Positions 44,478 to 53,363 are shown, counted from the stretch's first letter. The stretch is 64,000 nt of DNA from Sporomusaceae bacterium FL31 (GCA_003990955.1 BIFV01000010.1:1-64000), one strand, 5' to 3'. Made by a program: numbers and translations. Notes: generated by a model from the sequence alone, not told the origin.

Positions 44478-45665
44478 TCAGCCGACGAGCTTTCCCTTCA
44501 TGGGAATGGTTAATGGAATGGCCAGTAATACCACGAGTGCGACCAAGATTACAGCTGTGTTGATGCCAACAAGATCACTTGCGGCTCCATACAACCAAGG
44601 CGAAAATGCCCCTGAAGCAATCGTTGCTGTATAAAACACCGCAAAAGCCTGATTTCTATTTTCTTCAGATACTAGTTCTGGAACACTGCCATAAAGGACT
44701 GAAGAAGTACCGTTTAAAGCCACGCCTAAAAACAAAGCCAGGATGATATCAATATGCAATGAGAAACTGAGCATGCTTATTATACAGCAAGCAGTCAGTA
44801 TTTCCGTAATGACGACCGACCGAATTATCCCCACTTTTGTAGCCAGCATCCCACATACAAATTTCCCCAAAGCCCCCCCTGCAAATATCAGAGAAAGCGC
44901 TAAGCCTATTGTAGTCACCCCCGCCCCTTTTTCCTGCAGTACAAAAGGGAAAAAAGTTAAGAAACCCATTCTGGTGCTGCTGTCAATCATTCCGATCATG
45001 ACCAAAGCCCAAAAGCCTGGACTTGCTTTCCCTAATACTGTAGTATTTGTGCATGCTGCGCTTTTTTGCTGCACATGCTGATCCATCACATTTTTACTTG
45101 TCTTAAAAAGAGCAAGGGCTATTCCTAACCCGATGATCCCTACCACCTGACTTGCGGCCTGCCAGCTAACCAAACTGATGATTAGGGATACTGTTGCCGG
45201 CAAAAGCAGTTTACCTACATCGCCGGCAACATTAAAAATACTCAGCGCAGCTCTGCGGTCAGCCTTGTCCGGATAAGCATTAGAAATTAACGACGAGGAT
45301 AACGGATGCTGTACACTCGATCCTAAGCCTCCGATAACAAGTAAACAGCTTAAAACCACTGGTACCGGTGCCCACCCATACAGAAACACGGAAATACTTG
45401 TCAGTACTGTCCCCAATAACAGCAGCCGAATTTCGCCTATTCGCTTCGCTAAATGACCTGACGGTACTTGAAAGCTGGCCATAGTTCCGGAAAACAGCGT
45501 TTTCAAGAAACCGATTTCCGTAAATGTCAATGAAAACTGCGCCTGCCAAATCGGAAAAAACACATACAGCATGTCGGTAAACCCATCATGTATAAAATGT
45601 GCCAAACCTCCAACTAATAGAGCATTACGATATAGTTTCTTGGCCGCAGCTAAAAATTTTTCCAT
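44478..45665 (-). CDS. MFS transporter, fosmidomycin-resistance-like
   Basis: A 395-residue, 12-span MFS protein: GLAHFIHDGFTDMLYVFFPI in span 1 is the usual start of the Fsr/CynX-like group, loop motif GHLAKRIGEIRLLLLG, and the second half loop KFVCGMLATKVGIIRSV. It exports a drug or metabolite. The LysR gene 18 nt upstream is on the same strand, so the two are probably cotranscribed. The stop codon lies 8 nt after composite repeat copy C. Substrate unknown. Confidence 0.85.
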   Translation of the reverse strand: MEKFLAAAKKLYRNALLVGGLAHFIHDGFTDMLYVFFPIWQAQFSLTFTEIGFLKTLFSGTMASFQVPSGHLAKRIGEIRLLLLGTVLTSISVFLYGWAPVPVVLSCLLVIGGLGSSVQHPLSSSLISNAYPDKADRRAALSIFNVAGDVGKLLLPATVSLIISLVSWQAASQVVGIIGLGIALALFKTSKNVMDQHVQQKSAACTNTTVLGKASPGFWALVMIGMIDSSTRMGFLTFFPFVLQEKGAGVTTIGLALSLIFAGGALGKFVCGMLATKVGIIRSVVITEILTACCIISMLSFSLHIDIILALFLGVALNGTSSVLYGSVPELVSEENRNQAFAVFYTATIASGAFSPWLYGAASDLVGINTAVILVALVVLLAIPLTIPMKGKLVG

Positions 45666-45683
45666 TGTCTCGATTCCCTTCGC

Positions 45684-46577
45684 TTATATCGATTGTAAAT
45701 AATCCTGGAGCGTACTTTGACAATTGACATGCTCAGCAATCCTTGTTAATAGTTCGTACGTTGCCCTTGTAAATATCTTTTCTTTATGCAAGATCACCGA
45801 AAATATAATTTCAAGTTTCGGTACATCCTCAAATGCAACTAATGTGCCATCATAGAGACTGTCGCGAATCAAAACTTCCGGCAAGATACCCACTCCCAAG
45901 CCATTTAACACGGCCTGCCTGATTGCTTCAGAATCACTGTATTCCAAAACCGGTCTAATACCCTTTTCTTGAAATAAGCCATCATAGCTTTTGCGATAAA
46001 TACTGCCTCGCTTTAAGGCAATAAACGGATGCCGCCAAACGTCATGGCCATACTGATCAATCAGAGAAGGACGCACAACCCATACCAGCTTTTGCACCGA
46101 AACGTTAAACTGCAGAATTTTATTATGAATAATTTCATCATGCACCATAGCAAAATCAAAACTATTATCCAATATCCCTTTGACCGTAATCGGCAAATCG
46201 AAACAATGCTCGATACTTACCGTAACATGAGGCATCTTTTTCTGAAAGTCCTGCAGAATCGGCGAAAGGGTATGGGCAGCAACTGCTGTGCCGAGCCCTA
46301 TTTTGATGGCCTTATCATGGTTGAATTCCTGCAAAGCCGTTTGGGCTTCGCGATGCGTAATAAGTAATTTTTCTGCATAGCCGATCAAGCACTTTCCCGC
46401 TTCTGTGATATATAGTTTTTTGCCAACCCGCTCAAAGAGCAATATCCCAAAGTGCTCTTCTAAAGCTTTGATCTGAGTGGTTACAGTAGGTTGGCTAAAA
46501 TTCATTTCTTCTGCAGACTGGGTGATATTCTCTGTTTTAGCAACAGAAAGAAAGGTTTTTAATAAGCGTAAATCCAT
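45684..46577 (-). CDS. LysR family regulator, first paralogue
   Basis: A 297-residue LysR protein: MDLRLLKTFLSVAKTENITQ then FSQPTVTTQIKALEEHFG and LLFERVGKKLYITEAG in the DNA-binding domain, co-inducer domain after ~90. The ATG at 46577 follows AGGATG at 9 nt and matches the normal start; the longer ORF is rejected. Its DNA-binding domain is very similar to that of the LysR at 55744, so they are paralogues. It probably regulates the MFS gene 18 nt downstream. Confidence 0.9.
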   Translation of the reverse strand: MDLRLLKTFLSVAKTENITQSAEEMNFSQPTVTTQIKALEEHFGILLFERVGKKLYITEAGKCLIGYAEKLLITHREAQTALQEFNHDKAIKIGLGTAVAAHTLSPILQDFQKKMPHVTVSIEHCFDLPITVKGILDNSFDFAMVHDEIIHNKILQFNVSVQKLVWVVRPSLIDQYGHDVWRHPFIALKRGSIYRKSYDGLFQEKGIRPVLEYSDSEAIRQAVLNGLGVGILPEVLIRDSLYDGTLVAFEDVPKLEIIFSVILHKEKIFTRATYELLTRIAEHVNCQSTLQDYLQSI

Positions 46578-46812
46578 GATTACACATCCTATGCTTTTCT
46601 TCGTTGTAGCTATCTTCTCCATCTAATACCTGAATTGCTTCTTTCATTCCTATTTTTCTGCTGCTTCTATTGTACTTTGCTTACTGCGAAAAATGAAATT
46701 CAATATATTAATTGACTCAATAGTATTTTCTAATTAGCAAAACTATCCGTAGCTTTGGATTAAGTGTGTCAACGAAATTGTCCCCCGTGACACTAGACTG
46801 CCCCGTCAACAC

Positions 46813-46936
46813 AAAAACGGCAAGGCTCAGAATTTCTGAAGCCTTGCCGTTACACTATTCATTATGGTAAGCCTGCGAAATCGAACAATTGGCCAAAAGC
46901 TACCTTATTCTACAAAAAGAACCGTTCCCACTAACC
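46813..46936 (-). repeat. tRNA-Arg-derived composite repeat, copy D
   Basis: Hairpin 46813-46851 (AAACGGCAAGGCTCAGA arm, perfect), eroded tRNA-Arg part 46865-46904 (TGGTAAGCCTGCGAAATCGA, CAATTGGCC), linker CTACCTTATTCTA, box TACAAAAAGAACCGTTCCCA at 46911-46930. A further GTCCCCCGTGACAC piece lies at 46780, just outside. Confidence 0.8.
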
Positions 46937-47011
46937 TACGAACATCTATCTTCTATATTATGAGATAAGCCTGCCTGTCTCTATACTCCTCCTAATAGCC
47001 CAACAAGGTCG

Positions 47012-48193
47012 CTACTGCTCAATATCAGACTGAACAATTTGGTTACGCCCATTTCTTTTGGCTTGTAGCAAGGCTTGATCGGCCCGACCAATTAACTTAT
47101 CCAGATCCATAAGGGTTTCAGGAATCATTGTGGCCATTCCTATACTAACGGTATACTTAGGAATAATTAAATCATTAGCAGAACTTATCTCTATCTTCGA
47201 TTTGATCTTCTGCCCCATAATGAGCGCTTCTCTAGCCGTGGTATTGGGTGAAAAGATAATAAACTCTTCACCACCGTATCTGCCAAATAAATCCTCAGTA
47301 CGAATAATGGCTTGCGTCTCCCGGCTAAATTGGATCAGTACGCTATCGCCAACAGCATGGCCATACGTATCGTTAATAACCTTAAAATAATCGAAGTCAA
47401 TCATAAAGACTGTGGCTGGTTTTTGTTGTCGGATCATTAATGACAGTAGTGCTTCCGACAACTGCATGAACTGCATACGGTTATAAATACCTGTCAGATA
47501 GTCTTTGGTAGCCGCTTCTTTCAGTTTTATATCAATAAGTTCACGACTCATTAGCAAATATGCCATTGTGCTTATCAGCATATGCACATAGATACCGATA
47601 AAAGAAATCGTTTGCAAGGACGACGCAGCAAACAACGGATAATTCCCACCCCGCGGCAATGCATCCAGAGCCCGGACGAACTGACTAGCAGCTAAAACCA
47701 CGAAAAAGACGGCCACTATTTTTCGTAAATTCGTGGTATTCTTACGCAAAAATAGTCCTGCTGCCGCCGCCAGTGAATACCCTGTTAAAATCATTGCACT
47801 AACAAAAACTCTAGTACCCGTGTTGGCACCGGCCAAATAAAGCAGTGTGAACCCCACGGTAATCCCTGCTACCACTTGTATCCATCGTTTGGTTACACCT
47901 GCAAGCGGTAGTTTATCAACATAAACGATACAATAGACTTCCAAAGCACCGCCCAAGTAAACAAAACTATTACCTAATATAATCGACAGGTCAACCGATA
48001 TCAGCCCCCGGAATACGCCCAGAGCAGCGCCTATGGTTTGCAGCAGCTTCCCATATATAAAATATCGCATTAAACCTTCAAAACCAGTAGTCTTTGCAAA
48101 GATAGCCAGCATCAAAAGCATAATAAGATTGCCTAAAAGCGTAAGAAAATAAATCGTATGTGTATCCAAAAAAGACAACCAGACTCGCCCCAA
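47012..48193 (-). CDS. Membrane diguanylate cyclase with I-site
   Basis: A 393-residue protein: about seven N-terminal spans (~15-215) as in 7TM/MASE-type sensors, then a GGDEF domain (KDYLTGIYNRMQF, FMIDFDYFKVINDTYGH, FGRYGGEEFIIF). The catalytic motif is GGEEF, and the inhibitory RxxD motif is present as RTED five residues before it, so the enzyme should be product-inhibited, unlike the cyclase at 27032. It starts at a TTG with AGAAGAGAAAG upstream. Monocistronic. Confidence 0.9.
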   Translation of the reverse strand: MGRVWLSFLDTHTIYFLTLLGNLIMLLMLAIFAKTTGFEGLMRYFIYGKLLQTIGAALGVFRGLISVDLSIILGNSFVYLGGALEVYCIVYVDKLPLAGVTKRWIQVVAGITVGFTLLYLAGANTGTRVFVSAMILTGYSLAAAAGLFLRKNTTNLRKIVAVFFVVLAASQFVRALDALPRGGNYPLFAASSLQTISFIGIYVHMLISTMAYLLMSRELIDIKLKEAATKDYLTGIYNRMQFMQLSEALLSLMIRQQKPATVFMIDFDYFKVINDTYGHAVGDSVLIQFSRETQAIIRTEDLFGRYGGEEFIIFSPNTTAREALIMGQKIKSKIEISSANDLIIPKYTVSIGMATMIPETLMDLDKLIGRADQALLQAKRNGRNQIVQSDIEQ

Positions 48194-48433
48194 CTTTCTC
48201 TTCTTATCATAAGAATTATTACTGTACTTAGTTTCATATTAATTATATAGACATGATACATAATTGCATACCTTTTATTTAGAGTCCCTATAGATTTCGT
48301 AATTTTTTAATGATTATATACTGTAGGTTTACAAATAAAAAAAACAATTGCGTTTTATTACACATCCGTTTCACTACTGAATTGCTAGAAAACGGTTTTA
48401 ACGATCAAATACCCGTAATACAAATAGAAACCG

Positions 48434-48568
48434 AAGGCTTCAGTGATATCTATAACATCACTGAAGCCTTAACTCTTCATCATAGTGCGCCTGGGAGAAC
48501 TCGAACCACTGAGCAACCTTATCACTTAACAACTTTTTCTGTCAAAGAGAACCGTCCCCGATGGTCCA
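48434..48568 (-). repeat. tRNA-Arg-derived composite repeat, copy E
   Basis: Hairpin 48434-48470 with a different stem (AAGGCTTCAGTGAT and exact complement), tRNA-Arg part 48484-48519 (GTGCGCCTGGGAGAACTCGA, ACCACTGAGCAACC), linker TTATCACTTAACAAC, box TTTCTGTCAAAGAGAACCGT then CCCCGATGG. Full-length copy. Confidence 0.85.
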
Positions 48569-48625
48569 GATAATTCTAGTATTAGTTAACATGAATTGAT
48601 TTATTTATAAGTGTTAAAGAAACAC

Positions 48626-48652
48626 AAAAGCCGCCTCACTGGCGGCCTCTTT
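48626..48652 (-). terminator. GCCGCC hairpin, left of a small-gene pair
   Basis: GCCGCC-TCACT-GGCGGC with A/T flanks on both sides. An almost identical hairpin is at 49051-49082; the two bracket the 48801-48998 ORF. Confidence 0.75.
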
Positions 48653-48800
48653 ATCTCACGATATGAATGATCGACTAAATACCCTTAATGTACTTTTCTG
48701 AACCCGACTCAAGAAAGTCCAAGCATAAGGTATCCATAATTTGCAAACTGTAAACTGCACACATTAGTACAGCAATACCGCAAAGGCTTAATAAGATTGA

Positions 48801-48998
48801 TTAGCACAATGATTTGAGAATATCAGTTCTTTTCATAAATTCCAAGCTTTGCTTAAGCTCCTCAATGCTTTTACCAAGTGGAATCATTTGTGTTACGCTT
48901 AACAACTTATATTCTCCATTCTCTAAGATTATCTGCTCATTGGATTCTCGGCAACTCCAAAGAACATTGGTACGTTCAACCAAATTATTCAACTCCAA
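48801..48998 (-). CDS. Hypothetical 65-residue protein
   Basis: TTG start with AGGAAAAA upstream. Reads MELNNLVERTNVLWSCRESN, a beta-strand-like middle (EYKLLSVTQMIPLG) and a helical end (SIEELKQSLEFMKRTDILK). Composition is protein-like and the opposite strand ORF is not. No family recognised. Flanked by twin GCCGCC hairpins, suggesting a compact transcription unit. Confidence 0.45.
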   Translation of the reverse strand: MELNNLVERTNVLWSCRESNEQIILENGEYKLLSVTQMIPLGKSIEELKQSLEFMKRTDILKSLC

Positions 48999-49050
48999 TT
49001 TTTCCTATTTAAATGCCATTCGCGGTACAAGCTAATAACTCCTTTTAACA

Positions 49051-49082
49051 GAAAGGCCGCCTCACTGGCGGCTTTTCTTTAT
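49051..49082 (-). terminator. GCCGCC hairpin, right copy
   Basis: Same GCCGCC-TCACT-GGCGGC core as 48626-48652, with TTTTCTTT following on the plus strand. Confidence 0.7.
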
Positions 49083-49344
49083 ATCTTATTTTGATAATAT
49101 ATTGTTAATAAAATCGTCTGAATCTAGTCTTAAACTTTTAGAAGTTCAGTAGATTCAGATTTACTGGAAAAAGGGATACCTAAAACTGCCCAAGTAGAAT
49201 GTAGGGGAGGATATAGCTTGAGTCTTATTAGCAATATTCCAGTAAATATAAATTAATAATGAAAATTCTCAAAAACCGCAAGTAAATGATAATTATTGTA
49301 ATATATGGAAGGTTTTTCTTTTTTCATGTCGAAATAACGCCACT
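49083..49344. other. Intergenic, AT-rich
   Basis: No feature seen apart from the promoter region of the small gene at 49360. AATAATTATTGTAATATATG is strongly A/T-rich around 49285-49305. Confidence 0.4.
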
Positions 49345-49359
49345 AAAGGAGGTGTTAAG

Positions 49360-49554
49360 TTGTTAACCAAAACCATAATTTCGCTTCCCCATACTGATAA
49401 GGCAATCCAGGATAATGTTAATTTTTTTATACAATTTGGATGGCGGCTACTCAGTGTTGAAATTATCGGTGAGACTCTTAAATATACCATTGGATGGCCG
49501 AGGAAAAGGGAATTTCCTGTCTACCCTATACAGATAAAGCAAAATCAAGTTTAA
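49360..49554 (+). CDS. Hypothetical 64-residue protein
   Basis: TTG start 7 nt after a perfect AAAGGAGG. Soluble, with IISLPHTDKAIQDNVNFFIQ, WRLLSVEIIGETLKYTIGWP and a basic end. The strong ribosome site and the terminator 20 nt after the stop make it a likely real gene. The composition suggests a small alpha-beta protein. No family recognised. Confidence 0.6.
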   Translation: MLTKTIISLPHTDKAIQDNVNFFIQFGWRLLSVEIIGETLKYTIGWPRKREFPVYPIQIKQNQV

Positions 49555-49573
49555 TATTGATTTGTAATATATT

Positions 49574-49599
49574 TACCACCATACAAGGTGGTATTTTTT
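49574..49599 (+). terminator. Terminator of the 64-residue gene
   Basis: TACCACC and GGTGGTA with ATACAA loop, then TTTTTT. Confidence 0.85.
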
Positions 49600-50005
49600 A
49601 TTTCATATTTTAAGTTACCACTCACCCACCTTTGCTTATACGATAATCTAGAGCTGCGTTATTTTGTAGTCGACAGCGCCATGATCTCATGATCTGGTAA
49701 TATTGGCCTAAACCTACTTTGTACCAGGTAATCATTGCAACATGGTAACATGACCCAACGGTTATTGCTAAACTACATTTCTGTCAAAAAGAACCGTCCC
49801 CGATAGCTAAAAACGCCTCAATCGCAGGAAATACACCGACTACCTTTCAATATATAGAAATAATTAATAGGGTTCACAAAACATTTGAGTTTTACACCCT
49901 CGCTCTTTATGTTTAAAATGATCATTAACAGATGACTGTTTAAAAGACAAACTTCCCAGCATTACCCTTAGAACTTATTGCAAATCTTCGAGCCTGATAT
50001 AGAAC
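49600..50005. other. Intergenic with a partial composite repeat
   Basis: No gene. Positions 49752-49807 carry a partial copy of the composite repeat. Otherwise AT-rich leader of the dehydrogenase gene. Confidence 0.5.
49752..49807 (-). repeat. tRNA-Arg-derived composite repeat, partial copy F
   Basis: GACCCAACGGTTATTGCTAA (end of the tRNA piece plus linker) followed by box TTTCTGTCAAAAAGAACCGT then CCCCGATAG. The hairpin and most of the tRNA part are gone. Confidence 0.65.
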
Positions 50006-50023
50006 ATGAAAGGTGGTTTCGCA

Positions 50024-50971
50024 ATGAAGATTCTCATCGTCGGCTATTTTACCGAGACCTCAAAAAGAAATATTACAAGGCATTTTCCGGAAGGCTGGGA
50101 CATTGTAATTGTTCCTCCCGGAAAAGAAATGCTGCATCATATTGAAGATTGCCAGGTGCTTATACCTGAACATGTTAAAGTGGACCACAGCCTGCTTGCT
50201 ATCGCAAAAAAATTAATATTGGTACAGACTGGCGCAGGATTTGATAATGTCGATATCGCTGCCTGTACGCAGCGCAGCATTTGGGTGGCCAATGCTGCGG
50301 GAGTAAATGCACAGGCAGTGGCCGAGCATGTCATGGCACTGATGTTGTCTTATTATAAAAACATACCGTTTCTTGATGCTTTCATGAAAAACAGAACAGT
50401 TGAAAAGCAACTGGACTATACAGGCAGTGAATTAATGGGCAAAACAATTGGGATTATTGGCTTTGGCGCCATTGGTAAAAAAGTAGCTGAGTTTTGTAGG
50501 GTCTTTGATATGAACGTACTGGCTTATACTAGAAATGCGGGTGTACAATCTGACGGTTTTGTAAAAGTGACCGATTTCGATAATCTTGTGAGCACATCGG
50601 ACATAGTAAGTGTACATATCCCCCTAACTCAGCAAACTAAACAGCTGATCAACAAAGCAGTATTTAAGAAGATGAAGAAAACCGCACTTTTTATCAATAC
50701 CGCCCGTGGCGGAATTGTCAATGAAAGCGACTTAATCGCTGCATTAAAAAACAGAGACATTTCAGGCGCATGCCTGGATGTGTTTGAATCCGAGCCGCTG
50801 CCTACTGATAGTGAGCTCCGGAATCTGGGTAATGTGATACTTACGCCCCATACGGCAGGCATGCCTGACGGCCTCAAATTCCACAAAAAAAGATATGATT
50901 TCTTTGTAAATAATATCAAACGTGTAGAGAATGGTGAAGAACCTAATAGCAAGCTCAATCAATTATCATAG
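50024..50971 (+). CDS. D-2-hydroxyacid dehydrogenase
   Basis: A 315-residue D-isomer specific 2-hydroxyacid dehydrogenase. NAD-binding motif GKTIGIIGFGAIGKKVAEFC (residues ~140-159), catalytic Arg in NTARGGIVNE, Glu in DVFESEPLP and His in TPHTAGMP. It reduces a 2-keto acid or acts like phosphoglycerate or hydroxypyruvate dehydrogenase. The ATG at 50024 follows AAAGGTGG and suits the Rossmann start MKILIVG; the upstream ATG adds six residues over the ribosome site. Substrate not predictable. Monocistronic; fosX starts 110 nt downstream. Confidence 0.92.
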   Translation: MKILIVGYFTETSKRNITRHFPEGWDIVIVPPGKEMLHHIEDCQVLIPEHVKVDHSLLAIAKKLILVQTGAGFDNVDIAACTQRSIWVANAAGVNAQAVAEHVMALMLSYYKNIPFLDAFMKNRTVEKQLDYTGSELMGKTIGIIGFGAIGKKVAEFCRVFDMNVLAYTRNAGVQSDGFVKVTDFDNLVSTSDIVSVHIPLTQQTKQLINKAVFKKMKKTALFINTARGGIVNESDLIAALKNRDISGACLDVFESEPLPTDSELRNLGNVILTPHTAGMPDGLKFHKKRYDFFVNNIKRVENGEEPNSKLNQLS

Positions 50972-51080
50972 TTTCTATATTATGCCCATGACGTATTTTT
51001 CTTCTAACTGCAATAAGAGCCAGACTGCTATCAAATGAGAGGCAGTATTACCAATTGATAAAATAATAGGAGAGGATATC

Positions 51081-51485
51081 ATGATAGAAGGCATCAGCCA
51101 CATTACTTTTATTGTTAAAAGCCTTGAACTTGCAACGAAATTTTTCAAAGAAATATTTGAAGCAGAAGAAGTTTACTCAAGCGGAGATGATACATTCTCA
51201 ATATCACGAGAAAATTTCTTCATGATTGGCGGGCAATGGATCGCAATTATGGAAGGCGAATCCCTCCCCACTCGCACATATAACCACATCGCATTTAAAA
51301 TATCAGAAGCAGACTTTGAAACCTACCAAGCACGCATTCACCAACTGGGTGTAGACGTTAAACCACCCCGTCCACGCGTAGAAGGCGAAAGCAACTCATT
51401 GTATTTTTATGACTTTGACAATCATTTATTTGAAATACATACCGGGACGCTTTCTCAACGGTTAGAGAGATATAACATGAAGTGA
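51081..51485 (+). CDS. fosX: FosX fosfomycin hydrolase
   Basis: A 134-residue VOC-fold metalloenzyme matching FosX: ISHITFIVKSLELATKFF start with metal-ligand His (SHITF), YSSGDDTFSISRENFFMI, the middle YNHIAFKI (second His), and the C-terminal YFYDFDNHLFEIHTGTL with the Glu ligand and the catalytic pattern of the Listeria enzyme. FosX opens the epoxide of fosfomycin with water using Mn. AGGAGAGG precedes the ATG. It stands alone upstream of composite repeat copy G. An intrinsic gene in many environmental Firmicutes, so transfer is not implied. Confidence 0.92.
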   Translation: MIEGISHITFIVKSLELATKFFKEIFEAEEVYSSGDDTFSISRENFFMIGGQWIAIMEGESLPTRTYNHIAFKISEADFETYQARIHQLGVDVKPPRPRVEGESNSLYFYDFDNHLFEIHTGTLSQRLERYNMK

Positions 51486-51539
51486 CAAAGCGAGTGCGGC
51501 AATAACCATACCCATAGCATAAATCCCCTCAGCAACACA

Positions 51540-51673
51540 AAAACGGCAAGGCTCAGAATTTCTGATGCCTTGCCGTTACACTATTCATCATGTGCGCCTA
51601 GAGGACTCGAACCACCGACCACCAGTTTATTACTTAACTAGCTTTCCTGCCAAAAAGAACCGTCCCCGATGGC
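51540..51673 (-). repeat. tRNA-Arg-derived composite repeat, copy G
   Basis: Best-preserved copy. Hairpin 51540-51577, tRNA-Arg part 51591-51627 (TGTGCGCCTAGAGGACTCGA, ACCACCGACCACCAG), linker TTTATTACTTAACTAGC, box TTTCCTGCCAAAAAGAACCG then TCCCCGATGGC. The tRNA homology stops at the anticodon loop. Confidence 0.88.
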
Positions 51674-51761
51674 ACAGCTCTTGCAGCCTCCAATAAGGCA
51701 TCTACCTCGTCCTTTGTTAGTGGGGTGATCGGTGCCTTAGTCATTCTAGAGAGTTAAAATA

Positions 51762-52307
51762 TCATTCTACATAACCGATTCCATCTAATAAATCGTTAGA
51801 CATTCGTTGTTTTTGTGAGTCTGTAATTTTTTTTCTCACAGTCCAATCATCACTATATAATGGTCTGTACTGCATCATTTTTTGATGTTTTTCCATATAT
51901 TGTGTTGTATCGGTTATAAATTTAGCGGGATTACCGGCAGCAACAGAATTATCAGGAATATCTTTAGTTACCACACTTCCAGCACCAACAATAACATTAT
52001 TTCCTATTTTTACATTAGGTAAAATAATAGTCCCTGCCCCTATAAATGTTCCATTACCAATATCTACACGTCCTATCTTCGCATATCCTAAAGAGTATTT
52101 AATACTTGCATCATGGGCTAAAATATGGACTCTTTCTCCTAATGTAACATTATTGCCGATTGAAATTAGCCAACAATGAGAACCGTCAATAATTGTATTT
52201 TGGGGGATATTGCAGTTTTCACCGATTTTAAGACCACGATTAATAAACTTTTCGATATTATTTGTTTTTTTAAACTTTTTAAGTATACAATAAAACAAGT
52301 TTTTCAA
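51762..52307 (-). CDS. Hexapeptide-repeat O-acetyltransferase
   Basis: A 181-residue left-handed beta-helix acyltransferase: repeats such as IGENCNIPQNTIIDGSHCWL, VDIGNGTFIGAGTIILPNVK and IGNNVIVGAGSVVTKDIPDN with SVAAGNPAK, the standard end of sugar or serine O-acetyltransferases. His in VHILAHDASI may be catalytic. It transfers acetyl from acetyl-CoA to a sugar or similar acceptor. TTG start after AAAAGGTG. Low GC compared with most of the window, and isolated from polysaccharide genes, which hints at foreign origin. Confidence 0.85.
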   Translation of the reverse strand: MKNLFYCILKKFKKTNNIEKFINRGLKIGENCNIPQNTIIDGSHCWLISIGNNVTLGERVHILAHDASIKYSLGYAKIGRVDIGNGTFIGAGTIILPNVKIGNNVIVGAGSVVTKDIPDNSVAAGNPAKFITDTTQYMEKHQKMMQYRPLYSDDWTVRKKITDSQKQRMSNDLLDGIGYVE

Positions 52308-52497
52308 TTAAATCACCTTTTCTTGATATTTTAATCATGAAGAGTTTAACACATTACTAGGTATTAATCCTCTAAAATAACTATCCAGGAGCCATTATGG
52401 TAATTTCATATATGTAAAAGATTCCAATTACAACTGAAAATCCTTAGAAAAATCAAGTCATAATGAAGGTGTTTGGGTTAATAACAAGAAGGATGGA

Positions 52498-52710
52498 ATG
52501 GCCCCGATATGTTTTGTATCCAACTTTTTAAAAGTTAATATGCAAAATAATTTAAATTTTATAGTTTCATCACGAGAGAGTTCACCTGAAGCTATACAAG
52601 AAGCATTAACTGCGAGAGAAGCTATAAAACAAATAAATGACTTATTAGTTATAATGGAAAATAACAATTCAGCTAGTACACCAATTACTAAGCCTATTAA
52701 AGAATATTAA
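52498..52710 (+). CDS. Possible 70-residue protein
   Basis: ATG with AAGGATGG close upstream; a second Met at 52540 is an alternative start. It contains SSRESSPEAIQEALTAREAI and INDLLVIMENNN, helical and soluble. The region is very AT-rich and the evidence is weak. An overlapping minus-strand ORF (52458-52667) has poorer composition. Confidence 0.35.
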   Translation: MAPICFVSNFLKVNMQNNLNFIVSSRESSPEAIQEALTAREAIKQINDLLVIMENNNSASTPITKPIKEY

Positions 52711-52788
52711 TAAGCTAAGAAGGTATTTTTAATTACGGTTTTATTATATTGATTTTTTGCCTCCTTTCTTTTAAATACCCTCGAAAAA

Positions 52789-52850
52789 ACACCGGAAGGC
52801 TTAATTTCTTTATGGTGCGCCTGAGAGGACTCTAACCACCGACCAACGGG
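52789..52850 (-). repeat. tRNA-Arg-derived repeat, partial copy H
   Basis: TGGTGCGCCTGAGAGGACTC then TAACCACCGACCAACGGG at 52813-52850 is the closest match to the intact tRNA-Arg 3' half, encoded CCA included. The hairpin is reduced to ACCGGAAGGCTTAATTTC. No box follows. Confidence 0.75.
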
Positions 52851-52879
52851 TTGTCTCATACTTATGATGCTTGTAATAA

Positions 52880-53325
52880 TCAGATCTGCACTATTCCTTG
52901 TAGTCCTCCGTACTTCTTTACGATTGTACTTAATTCCTGAATTATCTCTAACAAATATGTTTGATCACTGAGCTTTTCGAATTCCACTACGTTGCCTTCA
53001 TTCGCTAACTCTTGATAACTTCCTGAAATTATCACCCGCCCTTTATTGTCAAACTTTATTTTATCATCAAGAGATTTCGTACTCATTACAAAAAACAACT
53101 TCACCACTTATATTCTCATAGGCATGATTAAGTTGTATAGATTTGTCCTGTACTAAAATAGAGTTCTCCATTTGCATTATACCGCCCTCTACTGCCGCAT
53201 TGTATCTCAATATTCCCCTTTACCTCATAGCCGCCTAATACTGATGTCTTATTTGGAAAATCGTACACTTCTTTAAAAGCTATAGTAATAAATCCATTTA
53301 AGCCTTTGATTGTGAAAGAATCCAT
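52880..53325 (-). pseudogene. Frameshifted WapI-like immunity gene
   Basis: Three reading frames in succession carry one protein. Frame 1 from the ATG at 53325 (after AAGGGAGAAT): MDSFTIKGLNGFITIAFKEV, GGYEVKGNIEIQCGS, ANGELYFSTGQIY, stop at 53128. Frame 2 over ~53146-53080: IQLNHAYENISGEVVFCNEY. Frame 3 to 52880: LDDKIKFDNKGRVIISGSYQ, then TYLLEIIQELSTIVKKYGGL. Joined, these give an unbroken ~148-residue domain that I recall as a WapI-type immunity protein; family name is tentative. Two frameshifts, near 53140 and 53085, would inactivate it. Confidence 0.65.
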
Positions 53326-53363
53326 ATAATTCTCCCTTCCTCGATGCCGAATTAATAAGGGTC

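Noticed and set aside
48310..48573. 87-residue plus-strand ORF
   Set aside because: It runs through composite repeat copy E; part of its sequence (SAPGRTRTTEQ) is the translated tRNA-Arg fragment. No ribosome site.
52458..52667. 69-residue minus-strand ORF
   Set aside because: Low-complexity AT-rich sequence, no ribosome site.
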